From Acanthochlamys bracteata (lineage: Eukaryota > Streptophyta > Magnoliopsida > Pandanales > Velloziaceae): a stretch of 64,000 nt of DNA. The stretch spans positions 6,392,535 through 6,456,534 of the forward strand of contig CM034138.1 in NCBI GenBank assembly GCA_019914995.1, read 5' to 3'. How positions within the stretch are numbered: position 1 is the first letter of the stretch; each line of letters starts with the position of its first letter. A model generated the notes under the pieces. It searched no databases. It saw only the letters and a list, made by a program, of their open reading frames with translations, and was not told where the DNA came from. Both the position numbers and the translations under genes were made by a program. Below, piece by piece: positions 34,801 to 47,215 of this stretch.

Positions 34801-37800
34801 TTTAGCATTAGAGTCTTATGTTTCTTAATGGAATAAGGCTAGTCCTGTGCATTTTGTATCTCATGCAATAGAACTCCAACAGCACAACTACTTAACAACA
34901 ACAAATGATGACATTAGGTCACAATGTTTGAAGCATCTGGCAATTATTGGAACTGCAGACTGTAGCTTACACTTGTCAAGTTGCGATATGTTTTAAAGGG
35001 ACCACATTGTAATTCTAAGCGAGCAAAAAAAGTAAATGAACTACAGTTTACCAATTTCCACATTCTTGCATACTTTTGCTCTCGTTAAACCAGATTCAAT
35101 TTATGACTTCTTTAAAAGTTCCACTTCTATTTCCAAAAAAAAGTGCCCAAGCATCAGTAGGTGTATCAACTTATCTAGAATTAGAAATCCAATCTCATTA
35201 TAAATGGATTGGAAATTTTGTTCTATTGTTTCTAAGAGGTTTGGGTTTTAAAAGTTAATGTGGTAATGTAAACAAGTATGTCTCCAAATCCATCACAAAC
35301 TTGAACAGGTCCTGATGACATGACAATCCACAGAAATTGCAAGCTCCAATCTGCTATTTATAAGAAGTTAAGCAAATCATAAAAACATTCTATTAAGCAA
35401 TACTTTATAAAACTAGAAAATAATATTTTAATAAAGAGCTTGCTCTGAAACCAGACCTGATAATATAAACTAGAAGCAGCAGCGTCCGCTACAGATTCCG
35501 AAATTATGCTTCCACAAGCATCCAAGATCTTCAAACTGTTTTTTAAGGTAATGGAAGTATGAGAGGCTGTTGACAAGATAAGATCTAGCTCAGGACTCTC
35601 CATGTACTCAATGGTTTCGGATGAAATCAAAGGAAGTGCAGACAAACGTATGATCATTGCACACCGTTGTCTGTAACCCTCAACCAGAGCTGGAGGAGGA
35701 GTTGGAGGAAACATAGCTAATGCTTCATCGCACGCGTTATTGATCCAAGGACAAAGTACCTTATGTCTATTGTCCAGCTTCAAGCTCAAAACAGCAGCAG
35801 CATTTTCAACTACAGAAGAAAATAGAAGTACAGCGTCAACTTACAAAGTATTCACCATAAAGGCTAGAATCAAATTTCACAACAGCACATTACAAACAGA
35901 TATAACCCACAATTACATTTTCTTCAAAAAGCCAGACTAAAGATTAGGAATCTAAGTTTGGAGGCTATGCATATGGTCTTCATCCATCCACATGAAAACA
36001 AGGACGATGAGAATACTCTAAGAATTCAGCAAAAAGTTACTTTTGTAACTTCAATGATCACCATGATGTGGAACCACTAAATTATAAGTTCCTCAAAATC
36101 AAAAGATAGAACAATACCCTGCTGCAGTGACCAAGATGATGGGATGGAAAAAAGAAGGCGGGCACCACAAGCCTCACAAACTATTGTGTCCATTTCAATG
36201 TTGATCCAGCCTCTCCTGGCACAATTCACAGGACTGACTGCCTGGAATATTATATAAAACTATGAATAGAGCTGAGATTTCATAATAGCTATGTAAAAGC
36301 TGACAAAAATTGATATGTCAACACTACATCTAAGCACTTTGTTCAGAAAAAGGAATCAGAATCAATTAAGTTGGGGAATACTAACGCATCCACACACTGA
36401 TAGAAGAAGAGTTGAATAGCAGATACATGCATGCAGAGATACATACCCACGAACATGCAAGGATAATATGCGTACCACATCAGTAAATAAACAAAATGGG
36501 GTAAAAGATTAACTTGCCTACTATAAGTTGTGCAAGTAGCATGTGATCAAGCTGTGAGCAATTTGAGCTTGAGGCTAACTACTGTGTCATATCTAATGAG
36601 AAAGTGAACAGTTTGACTGCAGAATTTTATTCAAGAATTGCCAGTAATCAAGTCAATATCAAATGACTCATATTTCCACCCAATCCATAGTTTACTCTAA
36701 TAAAAGCACTAACAAGTTGATTATTTTATCAATTATCAAGATATACAAGAGAAATTCCAGTTTTACCTCTATTCTGAATATCACAAACCAACTCTCCTTC
36801 GCAGCTAAATTTTAAAAAAATTTGATGTCTTCTTAGCAAGTGATTACACAAAAAACCAGCCAAAAAGGCAAAAACACTGCACAACCATAGATATACACTT
36901 ATGACACTGTAAACTGTGGGATTTGAGGTTGAACTTGGCCTGGAGTTAGAGAGGATTCAGAGAGATGTTGTTACCCTCCTTGCCTCCAATGGAACCACAA
37001 ATATGCAGGACTATCCTCATCTCAAATTTCTCTCTACCTTGTGATTAGAGTTGAGGGCATGTAATATGTCTGATGTTGCTAGCTATGTTGTTAGAATAAG
37101 CTCCAAGCTTCTACAGCCTGTAATTGACCATAAGCAGCATATGCCTCTAATGCGTTCAGACAGAGTAGAGCTTGGTTAGGATTCTAAATACTTCTTTATC
37201 CAACTCATGCATTCTATGCATGATGCTGTCAGCATGTGTGCAAATGAAGACGTAGATGTGACCAGGAATGACACGATCAACTACACCAAGCTCACCCTAT
37301 AAAAAAGAAAGTCCTACATATTACCAAGGCAGTTTGATGCCTTCTTCTGCAGCTAACTTGCAAGCTGATTTTTAAACTTCCAACGATAAGCTGTTATACT
37401 GATAAAGGCAGCCAGAAATCCTGGATCCCCTTTACAAACAAACTTAGTTTCATATATTATAGGCAGATGTTACCATTTCATCACTAAAACCCAACACAAG
37501 CACAACAAGAGTAAGCCTCAGTACTAAGCAGATTAAAAAATCAATAGCAATTCTCAGGCACAGAGTTCAATGAAATAAAATAACAGAAAATGTCTCTCCG
37601 CATCTACTATTTTTGCAGATATGCAATAAACTTAAGATAAAGAATCCAAATTTTTCTCATGGTGTGATTACTTCTCTCAGCACAAATGTTCTCATGAGAG
37701 AATATACCTTGGGTTTACCGAACCACGTCATAGCTTTGAATGTGGCAAGCCTCCTCATGAGATCGCCACGATCCCACGGCCGGCAAGGAAGGGGTGTCGG

Positions 37801-38088
37801 CGTCGAACTAGGCCTCACTTTCGACAAGCTCCCTCTGTTCAGCATCGTCATCAGCTCCGCATTCTTTCCCCTCGCCGCTCCACCATTGCCGCCGCTGCTG
37901 CATAAGGCTAAATATCACAATTAGCTAATCGATTTTTAAAAGAAAAAAGAGTAAAAGTCGCACCAAATTCGAGATAGCCAGAGAGAGACATCGAACCTGG
38001 AGAGGAGTTGTTGATTTTTGTTGAGTTTGGGAAGGTTGTAGAGCTTGTCCATGGCCTTCTGGAACCTACGCTCACGATCATCGGCCAT
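31832..38088 (-). CDS. C3HC zinc-finger / Rsm1-domain protein (NIPA/ZC3HC1 family)
   Basis: Seven exons join in frame: 38088-37997, 37897-37708, 36241-36118, 35809-35457, 34606-33481, 32169-31982, 31903-31832, giving 714 residues. The first zinc-finger domain has C101 (NCARRGW), C116-x2-C119 (CEACGARL) and H151-x3-C155 (HKVLCPW). The Rsm1-like second domain has C335-x2-C338 (LDCNLCGAC) and H647-x3-C651 (KQHRSFCPW). A Ser/Asn-rich disordered stretch (about 400-625) separates the two halves of the second domain, and the C-terminus ends in a basic cluster TKRRKVT that could act as a nuclear signal. Animal relatives (ZC3HC1/NIPA) sit at the nuclear basket; plant relatives include At1g48950 and ILP1 (At1g17210). 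The nuclear role is inferred from family. The start ATG opens MADDRERRF. Intact, with a tandem duplication at the exon 5 donor. Confidence 0.93.
33393..33504. repeat. tandem duplication across a splice donor of the C3HC gene
   Basis: Two copies of about 50 bases (33,393-33,441 and 33,454-33,504; period 61-63) each contain GATTGCTTACC or GATCATTGCTTACC followed by GTGAATGCTGCACATATACA. On the minus strand each copy carries the end of exon 5 and its GTAAGC donor. The first copy met by transcription (33,481) keeps the frame into exon 6; the second is a potential alternative donor. Confidence 0.85.
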
Positions 38089-39235
38089 TGTTACAGTGTT
38101 TCTGAAACCTTTCTTCTTTTTCCTTGTTCTTGATTATAATGAATGCTCTGCAGGGCAAAAGCACGAGAACATTTTGCAAGGTTGGGCCTTGAAACTCAAA
38201 TGATGGATCAGGCTGTGCCTTGATGAGAGATGGGCTAATCGGCCCATATCCTTTGCCACGACCGGATACCTGTTGTCCGTCTCTCCAAAATTCCAAACTT
38301 GCTTATTTTATTTCACTACTTTCAACAATTCACTCTACGCTTCTGCTATAGCAATCCATTGCAGCTCTGATCAACGTTGTTTTTATACATGAAGAAAAAT
38401 ATCTTCAGCATCATTGCAGCAGGAAAGCAGATTGGATTCGAGAGCGCATTCGGATACGAGGAAAAAGATAAAAAAAGAACAATCTCAAACAAGAAGAAAG
38501 AAAGAAATGAGAGAAGAATCGAAGAAGGATCCGTAAAAGCTTATAATGGTGTGTGAAATTTGATTGTCGGATCAAATGATTATATATATTGCATTATATG
38601 GTTGATTTTATTTATTTATAAATATAGCTAAATGCTCATCCGACTATATATATTCCTTCATTTGTCGGCATTATTAGTTATTATTTTTTATCTTACCCGT
38701 TTTGAATATAGTATTTTTAAATTTTTATGTTAAAAATTAAAAATCTCATAGAGATTTTGAATATGATTTTTAATCGCGCGATTATTTATTTTGCACTTAT
38801 TCTAATCAGGATATATTATCTTTACCCAAAACTTATATTTGTGTAAACAAGTGAATTTTTAAAATGTCAAATACCAATCCACAAAGATTTTGGATACATT
38901 AAATGACAGAAAAGATCATAAACTTTTAGAGTAATTTAATTCTATCACATAAAAATTATACATTCTATCTTCAGTCACACACCTAAAGGATCACCATTAT
39001 ATATGCAGTAGTTTTATCTAGTCATAGAACTATAGATTATAAGTTACACTAAAATTGAATGTATTTAAAATTTTAAATAACACAATCAATTACTTCGAAT
39101 AATTTTTAAATATTTTAATCCAAAATTTAAATAATTTTTATAATTTGTCATATATTTTTTTTCGTTGAATTTATATTAAAAGAAACACCACATGTAGTTT
39201 AATCAATTATATGTAGTAAACTTATATATATATAT
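38089..39235. other. 5' flank of the C3HC gene and intergenic DNA
   Basis: 38,089 to about 38,350 is the likely promoter and 5' UTR of the C3HC gene. The remainder is AT-rich with no gene or clear repeat ends. Confidence 0.5.
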
Positions 39236-39791
39236 AGGGATGGTATAGGGGCACTCCAGTCTTTATGCATACTCCAGTGCACTCCACGTCCGTTTGTGAC
39301 CGTGGAGACCTCCAAATCTAATCTCTACTATTAGATATGAAGAACTATAAGTCGATAACATGCTATCAAAATTTCATTTCAATCGAATTACAATCGACTT
39401 CCATCCGGTCACTTGATCAAGATAAAATTTTGTCAATATGTTAACGATTCGTAGTTCTTCATATCCAACGGTAGAGATTGGATTTGAAGATTTCTACGAC
39501 CATAAACGGCGGTGGAGTGCACTGAAGTGTGCATAAGGGTTGGAGTGCCCCTATCCCTTCTATATGTATATATTTACTGTCAACTTTTACTATTTGTATC
39601 GTAATGATCAAGTGGTCGGATGGAGATCGATTCGTAATCCGATTGAGATTGAGATTGAATTTTTTCAGCATGTTACCGATTCATAGTTCTTCATATCTAA
39701 TAGTAGAGATTAGATTTGCGAGATCTCTATAGCCACAAACGGACGTGGAGTGCGTTGGAGTGTGCATAAGAACTGAAATACACTCTATCCC
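39236..39791. mobile_element. fold-back element with three arms
   Basis: Arm A (39,236-39,420) starts AGGGATGGTATAGGGGCACT and continues into TGCATACTCCAGTGCACTCC. Arm B (39,421-39,557) is its inverse, ending GGAGTGCCCCTATCCC. A further inverse arm C (about 39,594-39,791) ends CACTCTATCCC. Shared blocks are the GTGCACTCCAC words and the GAAGAACTAT/TAGTTCTTCATAT segment. The left end abuts an AT run, so a target duplication cannot be judged. The GGGGCAC end and palindromic structure suggest a MULE- or hAT-type fold-back MITE; the superfamily is uncertain. Confidence 0.75.
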
Positions 39792-39999
39792 AATAGCTAT
39801 GGCTTATGCGATGCGGATATCATGTTTTTTCATCCTATCTTGATAAAAATGTACTGTAGATATGGACTTGAAATTCGGACCCGAATCAGGTAAAAATATG
39901 TTGTGAATACTTTCTATGCAACACAATATTTTCTTCTGCTTTTTTTTCAAATTTGAGCAATTTTTCATATCATGTCTTCTTATGATTCAACATGATTTA

Positions 40000-40244
40000 G
40001 GTAATGTTTGAAAATTCTTTTCAATTCCCTTTTATCCTAACTTTTTATTTTATATTTTTCATAAACTTTCTACAACATTCAATAAATTTTATTAAAATTT
40101 TAAAATGTATAAAAAAAAATCTATGTCGAAAGATATTACTATTTGCTTTTTTTTGGTCAAAAAAGTGTAGCTCATTTCCAAAAGTTTTTAAGATACTTTT
40201 CGTTTCACAAAAACTCTTTCTTTTAAGAACTCTTAAACATTCCT
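40000..40244. mobile_element. GTGTTTG-type MITE
   Basis: The left end GGTAATGTTTGAAAATTC and right end CTTAAACATTCCT are roughly inverse, with TTA on both sides. The core is AT-rich. No coding capacity. Confidence 0.6.
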
Positions 40245-42650
40245 TTAATTTGCATCTTCTACTGCAAAAGACTTAAAAAACTTTTGATTCCAATCACGTG
40301 AGTTTTTTCTTGTGAAATTGTATGGACTATCATCAAGTAGATGGTTACTGCATTTAAAACATAAAACATAATTTTTAAATATTATTAAATCAAAATCAGC
40401 TAGAGTTTCAATAAAAAAAATATACTCTATATTCACGTAAAGAATTAAGAGGATAATAGAAGAACTAAGTACAATGAGTAAGTAGCTATTAGAAACAAGT
40501 ATGCAGTTATCATAACACATGAGCACATAGTCGACAAAATGTCAAGAAAAACCAAGGGCTGTAAGGAATAAAATTCATCATCCGTAACCACTCATCAACT
40601 TTGGGAAAGAAGATTAGGAAATAGCTGGAGAGTAGAAATCATTTGCAATCAAGACAATCGTGTAGCGTGATCAATGAAGTCATGCTATTGAGTTCGAAAA
40701 ATGAAAGTTATCAGTTGCTAGTAGTTAGAAATGAAATTGAAGTTGAAAATTTGTACAACAAGTTGTAGTTATAAGAAGATTCAAACAAGTAGAGAAAAGG
40801 AGTAGAAGGTTAATAATAAATTGTGTTTCAATTTGAAAAACTCAGCGCTAAACATACCAGTGTTGAATTGTTGAAACTCTCACAAAAAGAATCAAACTAA
40901 GATCAAAATATGAGAAAAAATAAGCTTTAGATATATGCAATATGTATATAACTCTTATTGCTGATGATGTTTTCTATCTGTGTATATTATTTTTTTTTTG
41001 TCACTATTTTTTTTTTCTATAATTCAATCTTTACTAAGATTTGTAATGATTTTATATGATTCGGTAACTCCGCCTACGTACATGACTCTTAAGCGTATAT
41101 ATAGCCTCTTAAGCTTCATCGAACTCCTTAGCCTATAGCTCAAAATCTTAAATGAAGTATTATAACTCTAAAAAAGTATACGATTTAGACTCTCTAATAA
41201 ATAGAGAATTTTTTCTTACATGTTCTTACAACATGTTACCTATAAACTTCACACATATGTTAACTCAAGTAACGTTCAAAAGTCCCTCTTTACAACATGA
41301 AACTCTCGTAGAAAGAATCAAGAAAAGATCAAAAGATGAAAAAAAAAAAGCTTCAACTATACACACTATGCTCTCTATTCTTGCTATATGTTATTTCCTT
41401 TCTTTTCGTTTGTGTTTTCATTATGTTATTGCTTCTATTTATACTCTAGTTCGTTTTGTTTTTGGTTAATATCTACATGAGTTAGATTAGGACTCTTGAA
41501 CGCTTTGATAAATCTGACTGTAACATTACTTCTTTCCATATATGAAGTCTTCAATGATATTTCTCTAAGTCTTCCAATCTTCCTAATTTAGTTGATGAAG
41601 AATTTGAGTAGAACTTTTCTAAGACTTCTCTTGATAAACACGAACTGGATAATCTAGACTTTAGTCAAACGATTATGTTTGAGTTCTCAGGAATTTAATC
41701 CTAACATGAACTTTACATGTGAAACCTTTTCCTCCTTCAAGTGTTCTGTATGTTTTTTTATATTTCCATTGATATATATTCAATACATCCTGACTAATTT
41801 TATGAAGTTTGGTAGTTATCATAGTGCATAACTTCTTTAAATTTTGCTTTAACAAAAACTGCTTTAGAAACTTCAAGAAATTGTGATTTGGATTCCGTAG
41901 AGAGCTTTTTGAAAGCTACATACGGTGCTATTCATTTCTTCTTCATTTTCAACAGGTTTTATATCCTTATTTTCACGGAATTTCTTCAACTCTCATTGAT
42001 AAATTTTATTCAAAATCATAGAGATATATGATGCTTTAACTATTCCAGCAAAGACTGCTCTTCCATATTGCATATAAGTTTTCGAGAAAACTCAGATCAA
42101 GAAATGATCTAAAGCAAGAAAACACTCGAGTAAATTTCAATATATTCTGCTAGCAACTTTCTACATTTTCTTTATGATAATGACCTCACCATTCATCAAA
42201 TAAATAGTTAATGCATTCAACAAATAAATTTTGATCCTAACTTATTATTATCAAAATCATTTAGGCATTTCAGTAAATATAATGATGAAGTGATATACTT
42301 TGAACGAGAGTTTAACGATGATAATAATAAAATATTAGAAATTTAAGCTGAATAAATATAAATTTGATTGGTTAAAAAAAATAAAATTTTGGCGTAATTT
42401 TGAAACGAACTTAAAGTTTAATAATATTTGTGATATGTCCTTTATTTTATTGTTTATAATTTAGATATTCTAATATTTGTGATGTAAAATTTTTTAGTAA
42501 GTTTGCGACGTGTATCCTAATTCTATTATTTGACAATTTTAGACATTTTCTAACTTTGCTTAGAATATATAAGTTGTTGATTAATAGATATATAATATCC
42601 ATTAGTTGTCTGTTCAACTTTAAAGAATTTTTTTTTATTTAATATATTGT
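40245..42650. other. unidentified AT-rich decayed sequence
   Basis: No gene supported. Two segments (about 40,865-41,035 and 41,290-41,460) resemble each other: both run from GAAACTCTC via AGAATCAA and AGATCAAAA to GCTTCA/GCTTTA and a T-rich end, so they may be direct repeats of an old element. Minus-strand frames around 41,670-42,000 give short lysine-rich peptides without a recognised domain. I cannot name the family. Confidence 0.4.
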
Positions 42651-42654
42651 TAGT

Positions 42655-42780
42655 GTTAAAGAAAAATTTAGTCCCACATTGTTTATCAATGGTCCTAAAA
42701 TGATATTCATAAAGATTTGGGCTCACTCTTTTCCTTGGTAATTGGTTTTGAGAAGAATCCTAAATTCGTCACAGTTAGAA
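42655..42780. repeat. short LTR-like fragment (TAGTCCCACATTG type)
   Basis: TTTAGTCCCACATTG followed by AAGATTTGGGCTCACTC resembles the conserved end of small plant LTR elements (TRIM-like). It is only a remnant, just upstream of the lumenal-protein gene. Recalled from general familiarity; no partner LTR was seen. Confidence 0.3.
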
Positions 42781-43156
42781 ATTTTAGGTATATTATTTTG
42801 GATTTTATCTTTATTAGAATCAAATTCATTTATAAGATTTTGATAATTTCGAAAATGAATACCGGTTTTAGGATTTCGGATTTCGGGTACCCGCTCGTTA
42901 CAATGAGGAGAAAGACAGGAAGCTGCTGGACTTATCCAATCAATCATCTTCTCAAATCAATTTATCTCCACCGGAATCAGCAGATCGATACGCTCTGATT
43001 CGCAGCACAAGTTTTCTTCTCTCACAAAATTAAATACGTAATCTGATATTCTGTTAGCAATTTAGAGTTGGAACAAGAAGGATTGAAGGAAGGAGTCTCG
43101 AATTTTTCAGATTTTTCATATTCTCGCTTCTCCATCTCTCCAGCAGTAGACTCTCT

Positions 43157-44617
43157 ATGGCCCATTCAGTCACAATCACAGCCATATTACCTTCCCCTCC
43201 TTCCATAGCTTCCCGGAAGCACTTATCTACCCAACTTTGTGGTCTGGTTCTAGTTCCCAGAAGTGATGTACAGGTAATTCAGCTGCAATTTTCTGGTTTC
43301 CATTTTAATAACCGTCTTTTCTTGTTGTTTGTTAGCATTGCTATTGTGAAAGAAGTGAACTTGGGTTGTTTTATGCATACTGAATGATGAATTTGCTTTT
43401 GCATTGTTTTGGTTTGCTAAGCTTTTTCTGTTAGATTTCCTTTTTGTTTCCATCCTCATCTTGTGGCCTGTATGTAATTTACGTAGCAATTAGAAAAGAC
43501 AAAGGTCAAGAACTCACTAGTTTGCTACTGTTTTTGACGAACCACCTCACTTAAATTAATGGAGCATGCTCATTAACTGAGATGATGAACTTAGGATGTG
43601 TTTTAATTAGTAGAATTGAGTTTCGTGAAACTGGTTCAGTAAAAATATTAGATTAAAATTGATAAGGGTGTGTTTTCAAATGCTCATAACTGAGTAACTG
43701 AGTTTCACGAGAGTGAAAAGTAGGATGTAGAGTTTCTTAAAAAATAGGTTGCAAAGTGGAGTTCAGTTTTTGTATTTCAATTATTTTTTGAAATGGGTTT
43801 GAAGTAAAGTTTAGTTTTTGTTTTTCAAGTGGGTTGGAAGTGTAATAACTTAAAGTGTAGTTCTAAATTTAGTTTATATTAGAAATATGTGAACTGTACG
43901 GAACTCAAATTATGACGAAAAGTTGAAATTTTGGGTATTATTTGAAACACGCTCTAAATTAAACTTAGTAAGTGAATTCGAACTCAAAATACGAAAACAA
44001 ATAAATTCTGTACAATTACAGCACATTCTAGTAAAACTTTTTTCTTTTTCCTTCTGTGGAGAGATTGGACTTACGTGGACTTGGATCCAAGTTAAACTAT
44101 TTTTCTGCTATAATGAGTTATTAGTCGGGAAGAGTGAGGCAGTTCCTACAAAAGACTTTTTGCTCCTGATTACCAAGCTACAGTTAACTTGAAAATTTCT
44201 ACTAAAGCAATTTATAACTAATCAGTCCTTTGATCGGGATTCTTGGATAAACAAAAGACTTCTCTTCTGATGCAGGAAAGAAGTAAACGATTGAAAATCA
44301 CTTGTAGTTTGTTACGAAGGGATGCATTAATCATCTCATCTGGCGCCATGTTGACAACTTTATTGTCAACTGATTCAGCTGAGGCAGTTAGTAGGGTTAA
44401 GCCAGAGACCAAGAAGAAGATACTTGAGAATCTTGAGAAACTTAAAGAGAAGGCCGGAATCCCAAGCAAAGAGAAAAAGCCAAATTTGGATAGCAAACTT
44501 CCACCAATGAATCCTCCGAACGAAGAGAAAAAGCCAAATTTGGATGGCAAACTTCCACCAACAAATCCTCCAAATAGTATGAGCAGGCCTCTGGTTGAAA
44601 CCGATCTTACAAATTGA
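43157..44617 (+). CDS. small protein with plastid and twin-arginine (thylakoid lumen) targeting, unknown function
   Basis: Two exons (43,157-43,273 and 44,276-44,617) encode 152 residues. The N-terminus is Ser/Thr-rich with few acids, like a chloroplast transit peptide. A second signal follows: R53-R54-D, a hydrophobic stretch ALIISSGAMLTTLL and the cleavage-like motif AEA ending at residue 76, the pattern of twin-arginine passengers of the thylakoid lumen. The predicted mature part is 76 residues: a charged helix (VKPETKKKILENLEKLKEKA) and then two tandem copies of an 18-residue unit, EKKPNLD(S/G)KLPP(M/T)NPPN. I do not recognise the family. The ATG at 43,157 is chosen because it begins the transit-like sequence and the splice keeps frame. 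The intron holds a MITE (43,666-43,954). Confidence 0.8.
43666..43954. mobile_element. Tourist-like MITE in the intron of the lumenal-protein gene
   Basis: Starts GGGTGTGTTTTCAAATGCTC and ends TATTTGAAACACGCTC, flanked by TAA on both sides (43,663-43,665 and 43,955-43,957). Size and ends match the copy at 29,675-29,969, so the two belong to one PIF/Harbinger-type family. Confidence 0.82.
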
Positions 44618-45121
44618 GAGTTACATGAACATCTCTTCTCCATTTACGAACCTATGTTCTTCCATTTCTTTTTCTGGAGTGTTGTGTTGAGCTTTGTTTT
44701 CATTATGATGATGCCAATTAATAATCATGGACTGTAATACTTATCCAAATAGGATGGATATTTTTTGTTTTTTTTTTTTTTTTTGTGGCATTCTACTTTA
44801 AAATGTCTGGTTAACCTTTTAGGTCTCAGTGTAGTAGATTCTAGCTATGAACCCATCAATGTTGTTGGAAACAGCAAGCAACTTTCTACGTCTAAGCAAA
44901 GAAAACGCAACTGAAAAGTTGCAAGAAGGAAAGTGAAGACATAACGCAATAATAATATTATGCATCACTTTCAATTCCTTATATCGACAGAACAACAACC
45001 AAATATTTATTATATAAGAAACAATTCCTTATATTTAGTAATGACATAAGACAATTGATTAATTATATAACAAACACAAAATAAAAAACTGAACAACAAC
45101 CAAAATATTTATAAATATGTA

Positions 45122-45301
45122 GGGTGCGTTTTTTTACACTAAGTCATTTTTTTTCTATTAAAAAGTCACTTCTAATTTATTTTTTTATTATAAAAAGAAC
45201 ATAAAAAATTACTTTCAACATATTTTTCAATACAAAAAAATATATCACTTTTAATAATTTATTTTTAAAAAACTCACTTTCAAAGCTAAAAGAACACGCT
45301 C
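45122..45301. mobile_element. Tourist-like MITE
   Basis: Starts GGGTGCGTTTTTTT and ends AGAACACGCTC, flanked by GTA on both sides. A short AT-rich element of the GGGCGTGTTT family. Confidence 0.6.
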
Positions 45302-45555
45302 GTAATCTCCATGTGCCACAAAAAACAAAAAAAATCTATCGAAGTAGTCAAAGTGTAAGTTAATTCTGTACTTTTTAAGCAAATTAGTTATGTAATTTTT
45401 TATAAAATTGAAAAGTATAGAGGAGATACTTGAGAGATATCTTCTAATATTATTGGTGGAGTCGTGTTAATTTGAAGGTAACTTTTTTCTAAAATAAGTA
45501 ACTATTAGAGAATTTTATAAAAATAAGTACAAATAGAAATGGTTAAAGAGAATTA

Positions 45556-45774
45556 GGGCGTGTTTATATAGAGAATAAATTCATAAATTTAAATTTTTAA
45601 AAAGTTATTTAAAAAATTAAATTAAAAATTAAAAGTTTTTTCATAAAACTTAAAATTTTATATTAATAGTAAATTTTAAAAATATTGATAGAAAAATTTA
45701 TTTTAAATTTATTATTTATTTTATAATAAATTAAGTTAAAAAAAGTAAAATTTGAGATGATAATAAAAACATCC
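45556..45774. mobile_element. Tourist-like MITE (TTA target duplication)
   Basis: Starts GGGCGTGTTTATAT and ends AAAAACATCC, flanked by TTA (45,553-45,555 and 45,775-45,777). The interior is AT-rich without a coding frame. Confidence 0.65.
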
Positions 45775-46390
45775 TTAAAAAAAAAGTTTAGCTAATGAAC
45801 ACTACCAAATACCAAAACATGTATCTTTCCAATTGAATAGAGGACTTGAATTTTTCAAATACGTATTATGGGACCTATTTCGCAAACACGATTATTGAGG
45901 AGCCATATATACAAAATTCTCTATATTTTAGATTTACATATAAATATCTTTTTATTTATTCCTTTTGTATTGAATTTGAGCTGAGCGTATGTTTTCAACG
46001 TAGCTATGTAATGAATAGTTAAAGATAAAACAAAAGGATACACATCACTAAGGTGGTCTTTAGAAATGTTTTTCAATTCTTTTTTTATTTTTATTTTGTA
46101 TTTTCTAATACATTTTCTTTATTATTTTATAAAATTTTAAAACATTTTAAAAATATTAAAAAATTCTATATTAGAAAAATTTATTATTATTTATTTAGTT
46201 ATTTTTTAGATAAAAATTAAGAGTTATTTAAAAAAAAATTTAAAATATTTTTGTGGATAAAACTTTTTTTAAAAAGCACGTTAAATTTTTTCTACGACTT
46301 AGATCAAAATCAATTGGCAATTTTCAAATTCGTGTCTCTAATAGTTATATTTGTAAACGTGGACCTTATAATTTGTAGCTGTAAAGTTAG

Positions 46391-47215
46391 TAGTGGTGAT
46401 AATTTAGATTGATGAATCGATTTTGGATAGATATATTTAATAATCGGATCAAATTTGTTTAACTCTAACTTAATCATAAATTATACGGATCTAAATTGTC
46501 AATTTTAATCAAACCTATTAATAACCGGATCAAATTCGGATCGACCTATTTAATAATTAAAATTATTAATTATTAATTCTATATTTTTAAATTTTAACAA
46601 AATTATATGATTAGTTGTAATGAAAGGCGCAGTAACGAGATATAGTGAATGCCTCTAAAAAATATACATTATTTAGTATCTTCATTGGCATTAAAATATT
46701 CAAAAAAAATTTATTTTTATTTTTATTTTTTAAAAATATGTGGTGACAGCTGAAATTTTATAATTATAAATATATACTAATAATTTCGATAAAATTTTTG
46801 ATAAACATAACTATCTAACAAAATTTTGATAAAAATTTTGATAAAAATCTAAATTCATTATTACAGAAATACCTACATAGTAATACTTTCGATAATATTA
46901 TAAATTTTATTTTATACTATTTACTAATATATAAAAATAACCATTAATTATAAATAATATATAATTTAATAATTTATAAATTACTATTATCGATTATTTT
47001 TATTATTAATATTTTAATATACAGAAAAAAAAAGTCAAATATTATTCTTTTAGAAAATAATAATTTGAATTAGTAGATCAATTTTGAATTAACTTGAATC
47101 GATCTATTTAATAACCGGATCAAATTTACTTAACTTTAATTCAATCTATATATTTATATTGAATAAATTTTATAACACTAACTTTAATTAAATAGCTCAT
47201 ATATTATCATTCCTA
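46391..47215. mobile_element. hAT-like element of the TAGGGGTG family, copy C, with 8-bp duplication
   Basis: An 825-bp element starting TAGTGGTGATAAT and ending ATTATCATTCCTA, flanked exactly by AAAGTTAG (46,383-46,390 and 47,216-47,223). The left arm matches copy B (25,328-25,860) through TTTAATAATCGGATCAAA and the following sequence. The same arm type recurs inverted near the right end, so the element is partly palindromic and longer than copies A and B. The central part (about 46,615-47,050) is not shared with them. Confidence 0.88.

Larger units (their letters stand above)
44618..46390. other. intergenic DNA with MITEs
   Basis: 44,618 to about 44,800 is the 3' flank of the lumenal-protein gene, ending in a poly-T run near 44,765-44,785. 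Two Tourist-like MITEs are listed separately; a further AT-rich block at about 46,054-46,290 is MITE-like. No gene was seen. Confidence 0.5.

Noticed and set aside
37613-37924. 103-codon plus-strand frame with Pro/Leu-rich end
   Set aside because: It is the antisense shadow of exon 2 of the C3HC gene.
42717-42998. 93-codon plus-strand frame upstream of the lumenal-protein gene
   Set aside because: It overlaps an LTR-like remnant and the likely promoter, and its peptide has no recognised domain.
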